Source: Nematopogon swammerdamellus
Taxonomy: Eukaryota > Arthropoda > Insecta > Lepidoptera > Adelidae
Direction of reading: 5' to 3'
NCBI GenBank assembly: GCA_946902875.1
Contig: OX336337.1
Span: 310,001 to 374,000, forward strand
Length of the DNA stretch: 64,000 bases
Within the stretch, counting starts at the first letter, position 1. Each line of letters starts with the position of its first letter. Below, one piece after another: positions 25,301-36,164 of this stretch. The notes under the pieces were generated by a model. It had not been told where the DNA came from, did no database searches, and saw only the letters and a program-made list of their open reading frames with translations. Position numbers and translations under genes: made by a program.

Positions 25301-26503
25301 TGTTCGGAGCATGTGCTTTGGCCCGTTTGACTCAGCCACACATACCGGATTACATAAAAAAAGTGATGTGAAGGTGACTCACAGCAAAGAAAAGTGAGAG
25401 GAGCATGATGCTGGGCTTCCTGCCGAGCCGGTCGGCGCAGCAGCCGAAGAGCGGCGTGGCGAGGGCGGCGGTGAAGGGCAGCGCGCTGGCCATCAGCGAG
25501 ATGACGAGGTCCGAGAGCGGCGCGCCGGCCGGCGACGCGGCCGACTGCAGCAGCGGCAGCGCCGACGAGACCCACCCGATCATCAGCCCGTACACGAACG
25601 ACGGCATGTTCGCTGTTACAGAATACTACTGTTACAGAATCTGTCTTAGTTCTCTCTGATGAACCGTCCTGCCACACTACTGGCGCATGGCGTATCGCGG
25701 TTCATTAATTCTATATTATAAACATAACTCTATTTAAGAGGACAATCTCTAGCCAATCTAAATTGTACTTCTGATATTTATATAATTTTTTTTATGGAAA
25801 CTGACACCGTTGGCTACATCACCTACAACATCCGTGATGTCAGTCCATAACACTTTGGTGGACTAGGTGCCATTTCAGTGCTTCCCTTCGGTCGTGCCGG
25901 CTACACTGAACTGAAAGGAAAACAAGAACTGTTTACATAGCCGCTCCAACCGACCTTTCATTCAGTGCGGTGGTATCAATCCAGACGGGTTAAAACCTAC
26001 CACCAACATAATATGGTAAGAAGGGAAAGGACCTACAGTTTTACGTGGAATCCGAAGCACGGTCAGTCTCCAACGGTAGAGCGGTCACCCATCCAAGTAC
26101 TGACCACGCCCAGGTGTGCTTATGATCACGATCGACAGTCGAGCGACCGCACCACTTAAGCTACCGAGGCTGACAAATATATTGACATATTTGATTAAAT
26201 TGAGTTTTTTCATGTCATCAATGCAAAAAAAACTATATGGATTAGAAATTCGAGCTTATACCACTAACCAGTATTCATATATAATACAAATTAAAAAAAA
26301 ATCAACAGTGATTGCTATTTCTGAATATCTCTTTCATAAAGAGATAGCGTATGTTGGGTGTTAAAAAAAATTAAAATTACATTAAAGAACACATTAAAAC
26401 TTCATTACATTTTAATTTTAAATGTTTTCTGCTTACCTAGGGCTGCCACAAGGATTTGGCGATGGCAGTTGCCCTCGTTTAGTTCTACCAAAGTCTTCTC
26501 CAT
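22341..26503 (-). CDS. Sugar-porter family transporter, facilitated trehalose transporter Tret1-like (copy A), 7 exons
   Basis: Exons in transcript order: 26503-26437, 25612-25383, 24821-24498, 24326-24194, 24072-23855, 22926-22732, 22592-22341 (stop included). Every junction is GT-AG and phases agree, giving 1,419 nt or 472 residues, normal for insect Tret1/SLC2-type carriers. Seen motifs: DRLGRK (83-88), PIYVREISQDSVRGALG (133-149), PETPVY (194-199), a TM7 motif QTWSGNF (271-277) in place of the usual QQxSG, FGRK (321-324) and PETRGKTF (445-452). Hydrophobic segments fit the 12-helix major facilitator fold. The start lies in a favourable context (ACAATGG) followed by MEKTLVELNEGNCHRQILVA. 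By family knowledge it moves trehalose or hexose across the plasma membrane; the actual substrate is inferred. It is a tandem duplicate of the gene at 29142-32678. Introns 2 and 5 carry SINE and LINE pieces. Donors of introns 5 and 6 (GTTACT, GTTCAA) are weak. Confidence 0.9.
23240..23755 (+). mobile_element. LINE 3' end inside intron 5 of copy A
   Basis: The frame through 23320-23441 reads HSFAVESARLWNQFPATLRT then SASHNIFNSRLREHMF and a stop, the RT C-terminus of a CR1/Jockey-like LINE. The 3' UTR ends in AAATAAAGTATA and (ATTTC)n. Inserted opposite to the host gene. A second 3' end is at 33345-33475. Confidence 0.75.
25045..25365 (+). repeat. Type 2 SINE body in intron 2 of copy A
   Basis: It contains GTTCGGAACCGGTGTAAAAC, TACTAGGTGGTAGGCTCAAA, GGAGCATGTGCTTTGGCCCG and ends CATACCGGATTACATAAAAA, the inverse of 57150-57420. 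Confidence 0.75.
25785..26174 (-). repeat. Type 1 SINE, full length, in intron 1 of copy A
   Basis: The inverse tail TTTTATGGAAACTGACACCG leads through the body to the head CTACCGAGGCTGAC, with the 5S-like CACCCATCCAAGTACTGACC inside. Confidence 0.85.
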
Positions 26504-26509
26504 TGTTCT

Positions 26510-26938
26510 CTATTTAGGTAATTAAAGTTTATATTAATTCAAAATTGGTGATAGTTCTCTGAAGGAGTGTACAGGTGTTGCCGGTGACTGCTGTCAATCG
26601 CAACTAACTGAAAGAGTTTCCAGTGCACATCTGGTAATATAGTGTTTGTATTCGTTATCTATCAGTCTTCACTAGGTAACTATTGTTTAAGAAAGAGGCA
26701 AGTCGCCGTGAAACAACAATAACAGAGGAACATCTTCGCTCGAGATAACATTATATCAATAAGCGAGGTTTTCCCGCAGCTCGCCTGCGTCACTATAAAC
26801 GTTGCTATTATTAGGGCCCTCCAGGAGCTCATGAGCCTGCGTCCGAATGTCCATGGGCGTCGCTAGACACCTTATGGGTGACTCGGCGCCACATGTCGCG
26901 CTTAGTATAAAAAAAAAAAAAAAAAAAAAAAAAAATGT
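26510..26938. other. Upstream region of copy A with a LINE 3' tail
   Basis: 26815-26935 is a plus-strand LINE 3' end (GTCCATGGGCGTCGCTAGAC) with a roughly 25-nt A run. No TATA-like promoter could be assigned with confidence. Confidence 0.5.
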
Positions 26939-27049
26939 TGGATGTAGGGAGACTGTATGTAGGGCGACTGTCTTCCTGAATGTAATGATTTTAATACCTT
27001 GGAATAGAACGAAAGTATCGTGAAATTGAAGGTTTTCTGCCGCCTAAAC

Positions 27050-27335
27050 ATCTTATGGCCTGATCGTCGCGTCGTCGGCCTCTCTTGTCAAAGGGAAGGT
27101 TCGAATCCAACCGGCGGGCGCGCGCCGGTTGGATTCCAATCCGGATTTGTGGGCGTGTACCAATGAGTTTTTTCTGATTTGAAAAAGTTTACGTGCATAC
27201 CTTCACCTAACTGCTCCATGGTTCGGATTCCATGTAAGTCCACCGGGGTGACTGGAGGAAATTGCCTAAGGCATTAAGCCTGCTCTTGCCACACGTTAAG
27301 TGGCATAAAGTTTATTATTATTAAAAGAATACATG
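27050..27335 (+). repeat. tRNA-headed SINE (type 2 head) with palindrome
   Basis: The B-box GGTTCGAATCCAACCGGCG is followed directly by its inverse CGCCGGTTGGATTCC, making a strong hairpin at 27103-27137. It ends with the GAGGAAATTGCCTAAGGC body also seen at 46925-46990. Confidence 0.65.
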
Positions 27336-27469
27336 GACCTTTGGGCACAGAATACTTAATAGGTGCTTCGGGGCTCTTTCCTCCCTGAATTATGGCACTA
27401 GAACAAATATTGTTAATGTGCTGTAGGCATCCGCTACTGACATGTCTGTACGTTGTGCTTTTTTACGGT

Positions 27470-27765
27470 TCCAACTCCGCACAACGCGCGCTGGACAGGG
27501 ATGGCATCCCTATACCCTGGTCTTAACCGCGGATGAGAACCAATCGGTTTTGCAGATCTTTTCTCTACAGAACCGGTAAACTCTGGAACGCTCTCCCTGC
27601 CCACATATTTCCCCCCAAGTATAGTCTCGGGTCCTTCAAGAGGGGCGTGAATAGGCACCTGTCAGGCTGGCATGGCATTCGCAACACCCGCGTACGACCA
27701 AATCTCCATGAGCGTCGTTAGACACCTTATGGGTGGCTCGGGGCCACATGTCGCGTTTTCTATAA
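27470..27765 (+). mobile_element. Jockey/CR1-like LINE RT C-terminus and 3' end
   Basis: The frame 27533-27721 reads FCRSFLYRTGKLWNALPAHI then FPPKYSLGSFKRGVNRHL. It closes with GACACCTTATGGGTGGCTCG and a short A run. Confidence 0.75.
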
Positions 27766-27999
27766 AAAAAAACATAGTATATCCTATACGGGTTGAGCGA
27801 TTGTCCTGACATAAGAATGTTTATAGATTTCCGGTAGGCAACAATAAAGCAAAGTCAGGTGTCCGCAACTATAATTAATAGAGGCCGCAAAAATCTGGTT
27901 GAAAATAAAAATATTGTTTAATAGGTTTTAATTATTATTTTAGGGCTCGTGGTATTGATACAATTAGTCTGAATACATTTTTAATCAATCAGCTTCCTA

Positions 28000-28180
28000 A
28001 GTGTGTTATATCATGGGGAGTGCTCGGAGGAGCTGTTTAACGCGATCCCGCCGTCCCCTTTCCACCTCCGCACCATACGCACTGGGCAGGGATTGCGTCT
28101 CAATGGCGCGCAGCGCGGGGTGCGAGGTGCGATGCCGGGAGGCACGGGAAGCGCTCATGCAAAAGTGTGTGGCCGTCTAT
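28000..28180 (+). mobile_element. LINE RT fragment
   Basis: CATGGGGAGTGCTCGGAGGA, GTCCCCTTTCCACC and CACTGGGCAGGGATTGCGTC match the segment just upstream of the RT C-terminus in the element at 49255-49560 (inverse). Confidence 0.6.
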
Positions 28181-28596
28181 ATGTAGGTTTTTTATAAGCG
28201 TTTTGTTATGAGAACTAGAATGATCCAAAAAACAACGCCCAGTATAAAACTTTCACAACAAGTAGCATTGCACACAATTTTCTTCTTCTTCTTCTAGATG
28301 AAAATATCTTATCAATCTGTCTAGTTTCAGTGGAAGAAACACAGGATCACGTAACCTCGTTTATTTTGGTTTTACTAATTATGTTCATTTCGCCTTAGTA
28401 TTTGAGGGGTAGATGGTACAATGCGACTGCAACAGACTTATTCTTCAAATTTCTCGCCGCCCATGTTTCGTCAAACAGAAATGATGACGAGCCAGCGTAA
28501 ATATACATGTGTAATGTGTGTCAATGAACTATATTGACGATATCTAAATGTAATTAACAATAGTTCAACAAACTTGAAACAATCTGTATGTTGGTC

Positions 28597-28918
28597 TTTT
28601 TTTAGAAAATGACACGGCTGTCTACATCACCTACAACATCCGTGATGTCAGCCCCTCGTTCAGCCCTTATCACCGCGTGAACTTGGTGCCACGTCAGTGC
28701 TTCCCTTCGGTCGTGCCGGCTACACTGAACTGCAAACAAACTATTTACATAGCCGTTTTGACTGACCTTTCATTCAGTGCGGTGGTACCAAGCCGGGCGG
28801 GTTAAACCCTACCACCTAGTAATAAAAGAAGGGAGTCATATCCCTTAGTCGCCTTTTACGACATACACGGGGAGATATGCAGTGGGGCTATTCTTTTGAA
28901 GTACCGGCCCCACACGGT
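28597..28918 (-). repeat. Type 1 SINE body joined to the family Y terminal module
   Basis: The body (inverse) runs up to CCTACCACCTAG. Instead of the tRNA/5S head it then continues GTCGCCTTTTACGACATACA...GTACCGGCCCCACACGGTA. Confidence 0.8.
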
Positions 28919-29134
28919 AAATTTCTAGTTTCATTAAAGTAAGACCCGCTAACCTAATTTCGTAATTGATCTATATTGTGCCTGGTTTGCTATAATAAAT
29001 GCATTTCACTCCACACCGGTAAAATAATAATCCTAAATGAAATTTTCAAACAAATAATATTCACTATCAACATGGAGCTATAACTGAATTTTGCAAGGAA
29101 TAATTGAAACTAAAGTAAAACTGCATATAACATA

Positions 29135-29140
29135 TTTATT
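29135..29140 (-). promoter_or_regulatory. Putative polyadenylation signal of copy B
   Basis: AATAAA begins within a few bases after the TAA stop (transcript AACTAAAAATAAATATG). Confidence 0.45.
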
Positions 29141-29141
29141 T

Positions 29142-32100
29142 TTAGTTCGCATTCTCTTTCTGTTGGTCGTGTTTGTTGCCTAGGAATTTGCTCTCAATCT
29201 CTTGGAAGGTCCTGCCCTTGGTCTCGGGCAGCAGGAGGGCGGTGAGGATGGCACCGAGTAGCGGCGAGCAGCAGAAGATGTAGAAGCAGGTGCTCTCGCC
29301 GAGCGCGTTGGCGGCCGGCATGAACAGGAGCAGCACCACGCTCGCCATGCTCCACGACAGCACGATCACGATGCCCACCAGCCGCGCCCGGTACTGCACA
29401 CACCAACACACATGCATCTAACTCCTTCTTCTCATGAAATCTCCTACTTCAGTGTGGGCTTGTATTAAATAACTTCTGAACGTCTTCACGTTTCACATTC
29501 CCACTCATTCTATTTAAAATGTTGGTCTGATTGTATGTAACCTTGTTGAAATGGCTGATTTAGAAGGACCAATGCACATGCTCCGACCAGCCAATATCAT
29601 CTCCGAGAAGGTGCTATACCGAAGACTTATCTTTGGATTGCTGGCTATACTGGACTAGAGGAGAACACAGCCGAGGAGAATATGGCCATATTATATCCAG
29701 TACGATTGTACCAACCCAGTCGGGAAGGAGCCTACAGTTTCACACTGTTCCGAACGTTGAAGCAGCAGGGTAGCAGTTGCACGAAATTTTTTCCATCACA
29801 AAAAACTCATTGGTATACCCCGACCGGATTCAAACCTCGGTCCTCTCGCAAGAGAACCAATGCCACAGACCACTAGGCCGTTCGCCGCTTAAGTTATAAT
29901 TGGACAGACAGATATCAGATGTTGTAATACGTAATAACGTACTGTATTTAAAGTAGAGCTAGAGATAGAAATCAAATCAAACCAAATTGTCGATTATAGA
30001 AAGAGATTGCATTTTATGAAGAATATTTACATAGATAAAGAGGCTGTAATATTAACATATTTACTCTGCTGATTGCATATGAATGCCATACACACTCATA
30101 TGAATATCATTAGGATACAGTTTAGAAAATGTGAAGTCATACTTGGAAATCGAATATTTCAGCCATGATAACGCCCGGCAGGCCGAGGAGTCCGAGGCCG
30201 TAGCTGAAAATGCTGCCGCACACGGCGGCCACGGGCACCCAGCCCGGCACCGTCAGCGAGCACGAGGCGAGCAGGAACCACGTGCCCAGCGTGCCCATGC
30301 AGCACGATATCATCACCATCGAGCTTATGAGCAGAGGCTGTCGGCACATCATTCACTAATAACTCGACTATTTCCTTATGGCTCACGCGGTCACTGCAGG
30401 CAGGCAGTAGACGATGGACATCAATTTTTCGTTTGCAATGAAAGTTCCAAAAGCAAGAGACAATCAATGTTTTTCTTGTGTGCAGTAATACTCGTGGGGT
30501 TTAATGTTGCTTGCTGCCTGGACACGCGGACTTGATCTTACCTTGCGTCCAAATCGTTCAATGGTGTTAATAGAAACCAATGAACCGAGCAACTGCACGC
30601 CCGATATGAAGAGGCCGAGGTACTCCGGCGACCACACCGTGTTCGCTCTCTGGAAGATGCTGGTCGCGAAGCTGACGACAGCGAAATTCCCCGACAGAGG
30701 CTGAACCAGCATGATCATAATCGCGAGGCGAAGAGGTCGCAGCACACTCTTCTTTCGCACTGAAATAAATACTTAATGTAAGTGAAAACTATTCCAGTCA
30801 TAACAACGAATGCTATAGTGGAAACAGGCCAACCTATTTTCAGAAGCGATTCTCTGGGGATTTGTTGAAATTCGAGTTCAGACTTTTTCAGTCTTTCAAT
30901 TTCTTCCGCTATACTTTCATTCGATTTGTCCATGTTCCGCAGCCATGCCAGGTTCTTGATTGCCTCCTGTCGAGTGAAAATAATGTTAAAAATTAAGCAC
31001 ACCTTCGAGCATTCAAGTTACTAGATATTTTATATTATTATTTAATTATTCAAACCGACTTTACTAGCATTGATTTTGATAGGGTTATAAAATCAATGTT
31101 TACTAGGAAACTGGCCAAAATCATAATTAATGCGCCATCTTTAAATTACATTTCTGCTCTCAGTTTGTCTTCAGCGAGTGAGCGGATCGATAACTGGGTG
31201 CCTAGTAAAGTATGTCAATCTGAACTATATACTAACATCGTATTTCTTTTTCTTCACACAGTAGACAGGTGTTTCTGGCATAAAAGAAAATAGCACGAGG
31301 TGCACCACAGACGTGGCCAAGCAGACAGCCAAGGTCACGTAGTACGACAGGTATATTCCGAAGGTGTACACGAGAATGACTCCGATGTTGTACGAGGCCA
31401 TCACGATGACGCCGAGCGCTCCTCGCACCGAGTCCTGGCACACTTCCCGCACGTAGATGGGTAGAGTGAGGAAGAGGCCGCCGGAGGCTAGCCCGGCCAG
31501 CACGCGAGCCGTGATGAGCGAAGCTGCTTCCGGTGAAATCAGTTTGAGCGACCACGATATCTGCAACAAGACGACAGTTAGCTGAACGTATCTACCTATA
31601 GAAGTACTTGCATTTTGCTGGGAATATTATTAAAGTGCTCTCAAACTACCAATCACATTGCACCCTGGTTCTTGTCATTTTGTCTTTAATAAGTATTTTT
31701 TGAAGCCGATAGTGCATTAATTGCATCTATAACCGTAATGTCAGGGCTTTCCACCATATTCTTGTGTGAACTAGATATCATCCCTTAGATCGTGCCGGCT
31801 ACACTGAACTGGCATTAAAACCATAACTATTTTCATGGTCGTTTCAACCAACCTTCATTCAGTGCGGCGGTGTCTACTAGGACGAGTTTTTATCCTGCCG
31901 CCTAAGTAAGGAAAGAGAAGAGACCTACATACCTATATTAAGTAAGTATATAAGAAGAACTCACAGCATACATGAGAGATAGAAGCAAGATGGTGGGCTT
32001 CCTGCCGAACCTGTCGGTGGCGTAGCTGAAGAAGGGCGTGCCGAAGGCGGCGCCGAGGGAGAGCACGCTCGCCATCACGGAGATGGTGAGGTCGGAGAGC

Positions 32101-32678
32101 GGCGCGCTGGCCGGCGTCTGCGCGGACTGCAGCAGCCGCAGCGTCGACGACACCCACCCGATCAGCTGCCCGTACACCAGCGCCGGGATGCACCCTGCAA
32201 CCATATTCACATACCTATATCAATACAATGCTCCGCTTAAGTTCGCTCATATCTACATTCTTCCTATACTTTTTTTATGCAATCCGGTACAGGTGAAGGG
32301 GCCCAGAGCATATACTCCAATCAACCAATTGAATATCACCTCCGAGAAGTTGCCGCACCGGAGAATTCACTTTTGCATTGCTGGGTATACTGGACTTGAG
32401 GAGAACACAGCAAAAACAAAATATCCGAATGCCCGTGGGCGCCGCCGGACTACACCTCTGTGTTAGTCTGGCGCGCGCCATTTGTCGTGCTTCCCATAAA
32501 AAAAAAAGAAAAAAAGGGAGAGCTTAAAATTTTAATCCAGATGAGGACAGATTGATTTCTCATTTCAGTAATTTACGAGTATGATAGGGGTTATGAGTAC
32601 GTACATACCTATTACTACTGCAACCACCTGACGATGGATCCCGCCAGTCGGCGACATGCTTTTAATTTTAGTCTCCAT
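29142..32678 (-). CDS. Sugar-porter family transporter, facilitated trehalose transporter Tret1-like (copy B), 7 exons
   Basis: Exons in transcript order: 32678-32609, 32194-31965, 31560-31237, 30966-30834, 30759-30542, 30337-30143, 29393-29142 (stop included). They total 1,422 nt, 473 residues. Exons 2-7 are 230, 324, 133, 218, 195 and 252 nt, exactly as in copy A, so the pair arose by tandem duplication. Motifs: DRFGRK (84-89), PIYVREVCQDSVRGALG (134-150), PETPVY (195-200), QPLSGNF (272-278), FGRK (322-325), PETKGRTF (446-453). The N-terminus METKIKSMSPTGGIHRQVVA differs from copy A, as expected for a cytosolic tail. The start context is CAAAATGG. Intron 4 is only 74 nt with a weak donor (GTTGGC); the others are 204-749 nt, and introns 2 and 6 hold SINE material. 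Role by family: membrane sugar carrier. Substrate is not determinable here. Confidence 0.9.
29565..29895 (-). repeat. tRNA-derived SINE (type 2) in intron 6 of copy B
   Basis: Inverse of a tRNA-like head (GTGGCATTGGTTCTC..., B box GGTTTGAATCC at 29824-29835) and the body CACATGCTCCGACCAGCC/CTCCGAGAAGGTGC. Confidence 0.75.
31755..31935 (-). repeat. Type 1 SINE fragment in intron 2 of copy B
   Basis: Diverged inverse copy of the body (CGTGCCGGCTACACTGAACT, TTCATTCAGTGCGGCGGTG). Confidence 0.7.
32270..32515. repeat. Type 2 SINE fragment followed by a LINE 3' tail in intron 1 of copy B
   Basis: 32280-32410 carries the inverse SINE body (ATCACCTCCGAGAAGTTGCC). 32425-32512 resembles the LINE 3' end (CCGAATGCCCGTGGGCGCCG) with an A run. 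Confidence 0.6.
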
Positions 32679-32679
32679 T

Positions 32680-33344
32680 TTGCCTACACTCGCGGCACTG
32701 AATTGTTAATTCTTTTTAGTAGAACCAATTTGTACACTTTCCACTCTGCTTTTGCTGTACAATTTAAATTAATGAAAAACTGATTTCAGACGTATGTAGT
32801 ATGACTTGTGGAAAACTTGTAGTTACGTGCACGGGAAGATCATGAAATAGTATTTACTTTCTGAGTTTGTTTAATTTAGTCTCTCACTTGAGGAACACAG
32901 AACAAAATCACATATATGCACATTCAAAGAGCTTTTTGGTTTCAAAGAATTGTATATTATTTTTTATTAACAGCACATCGTGAGTAGGTAAGTATTCAGA
33001 ATTACTATGAACTGTATGTTAGCTGGCCGGATGCTGGATATTCATTGTTTTTAACACGAGACGCAAAAGGAGGGGTGTTGTAAGTTTGACGCCTCTGTAT
33101 GTATGTGGCATCGTAGCTCCCAAACGGATGAGCCGATTTGGATTAGTGATTTTGATTTTTCAGGTTTTTTTTAAATTTGTAATAAAAAAATCTGGAATTT
33201 AGTAATGTTAGTGGAATGGAATGACAAATAAGTAAAACAATTTTATAATCGGTACAAAACAGTTGAACTCAGTCGAGGGGTAATTCTGTGACTTGTGACA
33301 TAAGTATCTATGAAACATTAGCTCTCACATAATGCACTTACGTT
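32680..33344. other. Region upstream of copy B
   Basis: No further 5' exon was identified. 33057-33150 carries a common repeat end (GGAGGGGTGTTGTAAGTTTG). Confidence 0.4.
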
Positions 33345-33475
33345 TAATTTCGCACTACCCATCAACCTTATCCAGGATCCCAGGCACGACTGGTAGAGAA
33401 TGCCTTTAGTCTTTCAGTCCGTCTTTTGTCACTTTTTTATTGTGTCATAGTATTTTTTCATTACATTTCACTTCA
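33345..33475 (+). mobile_element. LINE 3' UTR fragment
   Basis: CACTACCCATCAACCTTATC and CAGTCCGTCTTTTGTCACTT parallel 23630-23720. Confidence 0.65.
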
Positions 33476-34007
33476 ACTCTCAAACGTAGCATGTACGTGT
33501 ACTCCTTTCAGAAAAATATTAAATGGCCATGTGCGGTTTCGCGCCACTGCTCCACACTATCGGGCCTGTCTTCCGAGGCTTATAATGTTTCTGATTACAC
33601 GTCATTGAAGATGTAGAGGTTTTATTTATACGAGGAGATAGCTGTCGCCGCTGCTGTGCCGCCAACCGTGACGTCATATTTGCTCTCACTGTCACCAAGT
33701 GTCGGGCTCTGGGTTCTGCCAAGTTGGTACTAAGGTTTTGCAATCCTTTCGATGACGCAGGCAGGACCTAATGGTCGGTAGCGAATAGACCTAATCGTAA
33801 CTGATTACGTATTACCTATGCGTAGCTTTAGCAGAAGCTCGTCGGGCAGCGTGGTGTGAGATAATCATTATTTAAAGAATAAAACGTCGAACTGCTAAAA
33901 GCTTTGAAAAAAATTACTGAAATGTTAAACATTTACTTACAATCGTGCTTACAATTTATATCAAGGAATTTCGTCGTGTTGGTATAACCATATTTTTATA
34001 ACTGTGC

Positions 34008-34204
34008 ACTTCGAGCTGTCAAAGTCGTTAGGTTGGCAGGACTGAATTCACCCCCCGCTTACTTCCTCACCTCTCCGCCGACGCCTATCAGTACACGCCC
34101 TTGCTGTGTGTGAGTGTGTACTGATAGGCGTCGGCGGAGAGGTGAGGAAGTAAGCGGGGGGTGAATTCAGTCCTGCCAACCTAACGACTTTGACAGCTCG
34201 AAGT
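34008..34204. repeat. Perfect 89-bp inverted repeat with 19-nt loop
   Basis: 34008-34096 and 34116-34204 are exact complements by inspection, starting ACTTCGAGCTGTCAAAGTCG. The loop contains TGTGTGTGAG. The repeat ends exactly where the inverse SINE tail begins. Confidence 0.9.
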
Positions 34205-34680
34205 TTTTTTTTTATGAAAAGTGACACGGTTGGCTACATCACCTACAACATCCGTGATGTCAGGCCATAACACCGGGTGAACTAGGTGCCATGTCAGTGC
34301 TTCCCTTCATTTCATGTCGGCTACACAGAACTGGGCGGAAAACGCAATCTATTTACATAGCCGTTTCGACCGACGACGTTTCGCTCAGTGCGGTGGTACC
34401 AAACCCGGCCGGGATAAACCCTACTACCTAGTAAGGTAAGAAGAGAAGGGACGTACAGTTTAACATGGAATCCGAACCACGGTCAGCCTCCAACGGTCGA
34501 GCGGTCACCCATCCAAGTACTGACCGCGCTCAGCATTGCTTAACAACAGTCGACTGACCGCACTACTGAGCTACCGAGGCTGACGAATTTCCTTATCCCT
34601 TAGTCGACTTTTACGACATGCGACGGGAAGAGATGCAGTGGGGCTATTCTTTTTAAGCACCGGCACGGCACCACACGGTA
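34205..34680 (-). repeat. Type 1 SINE, full length, plus family Y module
   Basis: Inverse tail, body, 5S segment (CACCCATCCAAGTACTGACC), tRNA-like head (ACTGAGCTACCGAGGCTGAC), then beyond the head the module CTTTTACGACATGCGACGGG...CCACACGGTA. Confidence 0.85.
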
Positions 34681-34701
34681 CAAAAGTGCGCAGTTATAAA
34701 A

Positions 34702-34907
34702 ACTATTTAAAAAAATATAAAAACCGCCTTCAAAAATGTATGAAATAAAAAAATAAAAATCGAACCCTAGCCTAGAGTTGAAGGCGGTCGGTTATTTTTG
34801 CTTGCTTTAGCACCACCGCCTTCAACTCTAGGCTAGGGTTCGATTTTTATTTTTTTATTTCATACATTTTTGAAGGCGGTATTTATATTTTTTTTAATAG
34901 TTTTTTA
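34702..34907. repeat. Long inverted-repeat element, copy 2
   Basis: Arms contain AAAAACCGCCTTCAAAAATG and CGAACCCTAGCC on the left, with their complements on the right. The palindrome GGCGGAATCGC...GCGATTCCGCC follows at about 34954-34991, and GAACCTCCTCCTTTTTTGAA at 35135. Confidence 0.85.
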
Positions 34908-35350
34908 TTTCACAATTTTTTTAGTAATTTTTATTTGCTATTAATGTACTCGGCGGAATCGCTCGGCCTTCGGCCTCGCGATTCCGCCTCGATTTCCAAT
35001 CCAATCTTGACAAAAAAAAAAATGGGACCACCTTGGAGCTAGACTGAACCGAACACAAAAAGAATCGAAATCGGTTCACAATTGGGGAAGATATTGCTGA
35101 ACATACATAAAAAAGTACATACAGCCGAACATAGAACCTCCTCCTTTTTTGAAGTCGGTTAAAAATTGGGTTATATGGGAACGTTATTCGCGCGCAGCTA
35201 TTCGTTTCGTAGCTATTCCCTTTGCTTGCACGCATAACGAGTGCACGCGCGGTGGCTTCGTGCTCCGTATTCAACTAGTTTGCTCCATGCGGCGCTTGAG
35301 ACGCATCTACGCTCAGAAGAATACGATTTTCAAAATGACCGCGACCATGC

Positions 35351-35630
35351 ATCGTGGTGGCGTTCGTGCCCGTGGCGAGCGCGTCCGGCGAGTATACACT
35401 CTTCTTCCTGTTCACCGCGTGCTCGCTCGCCGGCGCGCACGGCGCCGCGTACCTACGTGCTGCTGTGCGCGCCCGAGACCAGGGGCAAGAGCTTCGCCGA
35501 GGTCGAGAGACAGCTCGGCGGCGGCGGCGGGCGGCGGAGCGGGCGGCGGGCAGCGGGAGCAATAAGCCGTATAAGCGGAGTCAATACGCGGAGAAGGAGA
35601 AGATTAATTATTCAAATTGTATATGTGTAA
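35351..35630 (+). pseudogene. Decayed last exon of a sugar transporter, inverted orientation
   Basis: Plus-strand reading gives IVVAFVPVASASGEYTLFFL followed by FTACSLAGAHGAAY, matching the TM11-12 region in exon 7 of copies A and B. After a 4-nt duplication (TACCTACG) the frame shifts and continues LLCAPETRGKSFAEVERQL, the conserved C-terminal PETRGK signature. About the first 20 codons of the exon are missing and an in-frame TGA lies just upstream. The other transporter exons in the window are all on the minus strand, so this piece has been inverted. It may be the last exon of the same lost copy as the orphan exon at 38808-39002. Confidence 0.75.
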
Positions 35631-35639
35631 AACTGTATA

Positions 35640-36160
35640 AATGAAATAATATTTATATATTTATTTTCAAATTTTAGGAAAACATACAGTTCCACATGTA
35701 TTACTAAATAATGTACTATGGCGTACTTAACCTAAAGGCCTAGACCGGTAAAGTTTCCACATTTACATTTACTTATACATAACATAACATAACTTATCAA
35801 CTAAAACTGCAAAGTGAAATAAATTTAGAATAAAGATAAATAAATTAGAAATAAAGATAGTGAAAGAAGTATATAAAAAAAAGTACAATTAAACAAATAC
35901 GCAAAAAGAATATAATAATTTTACTTAACTGAGCTAACAAACGATTTTACACAAAGTCTTTTGAAGTTAAATATATTTGAGTTGAATAAATCTACATTAC
36001 TAAAAACTTGGTTTTAAGTATTACAACTCCTATTTACAAAAAGTACTTATAATAATTACTTACCCAAGTACTTATAAATATAGTAATTTATAAGTACTTG
36101 GGTAAAACTAATTTTATAAGAAATCATATATATTTGTCGGAGTCAAGGTTGAAGGGGAAG
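35640..36160. other. AT-rich sequence with a 19-bp palindrome
   Basis: 36061-36079 and 36086-36104 are inverted copies (TACCCAAGTACTTATAAAT). No gene is seen. Confidence 0.6.
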
Positions 36161-36164
36161 TAGG

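Noticed and set aside
22318..25677. Frames antisense or out of frame to the sugar-transporter exons (e.g. 22350-22640, 24486-24830, 25276-25677)
   Set aside because: Shadows of the real exons.
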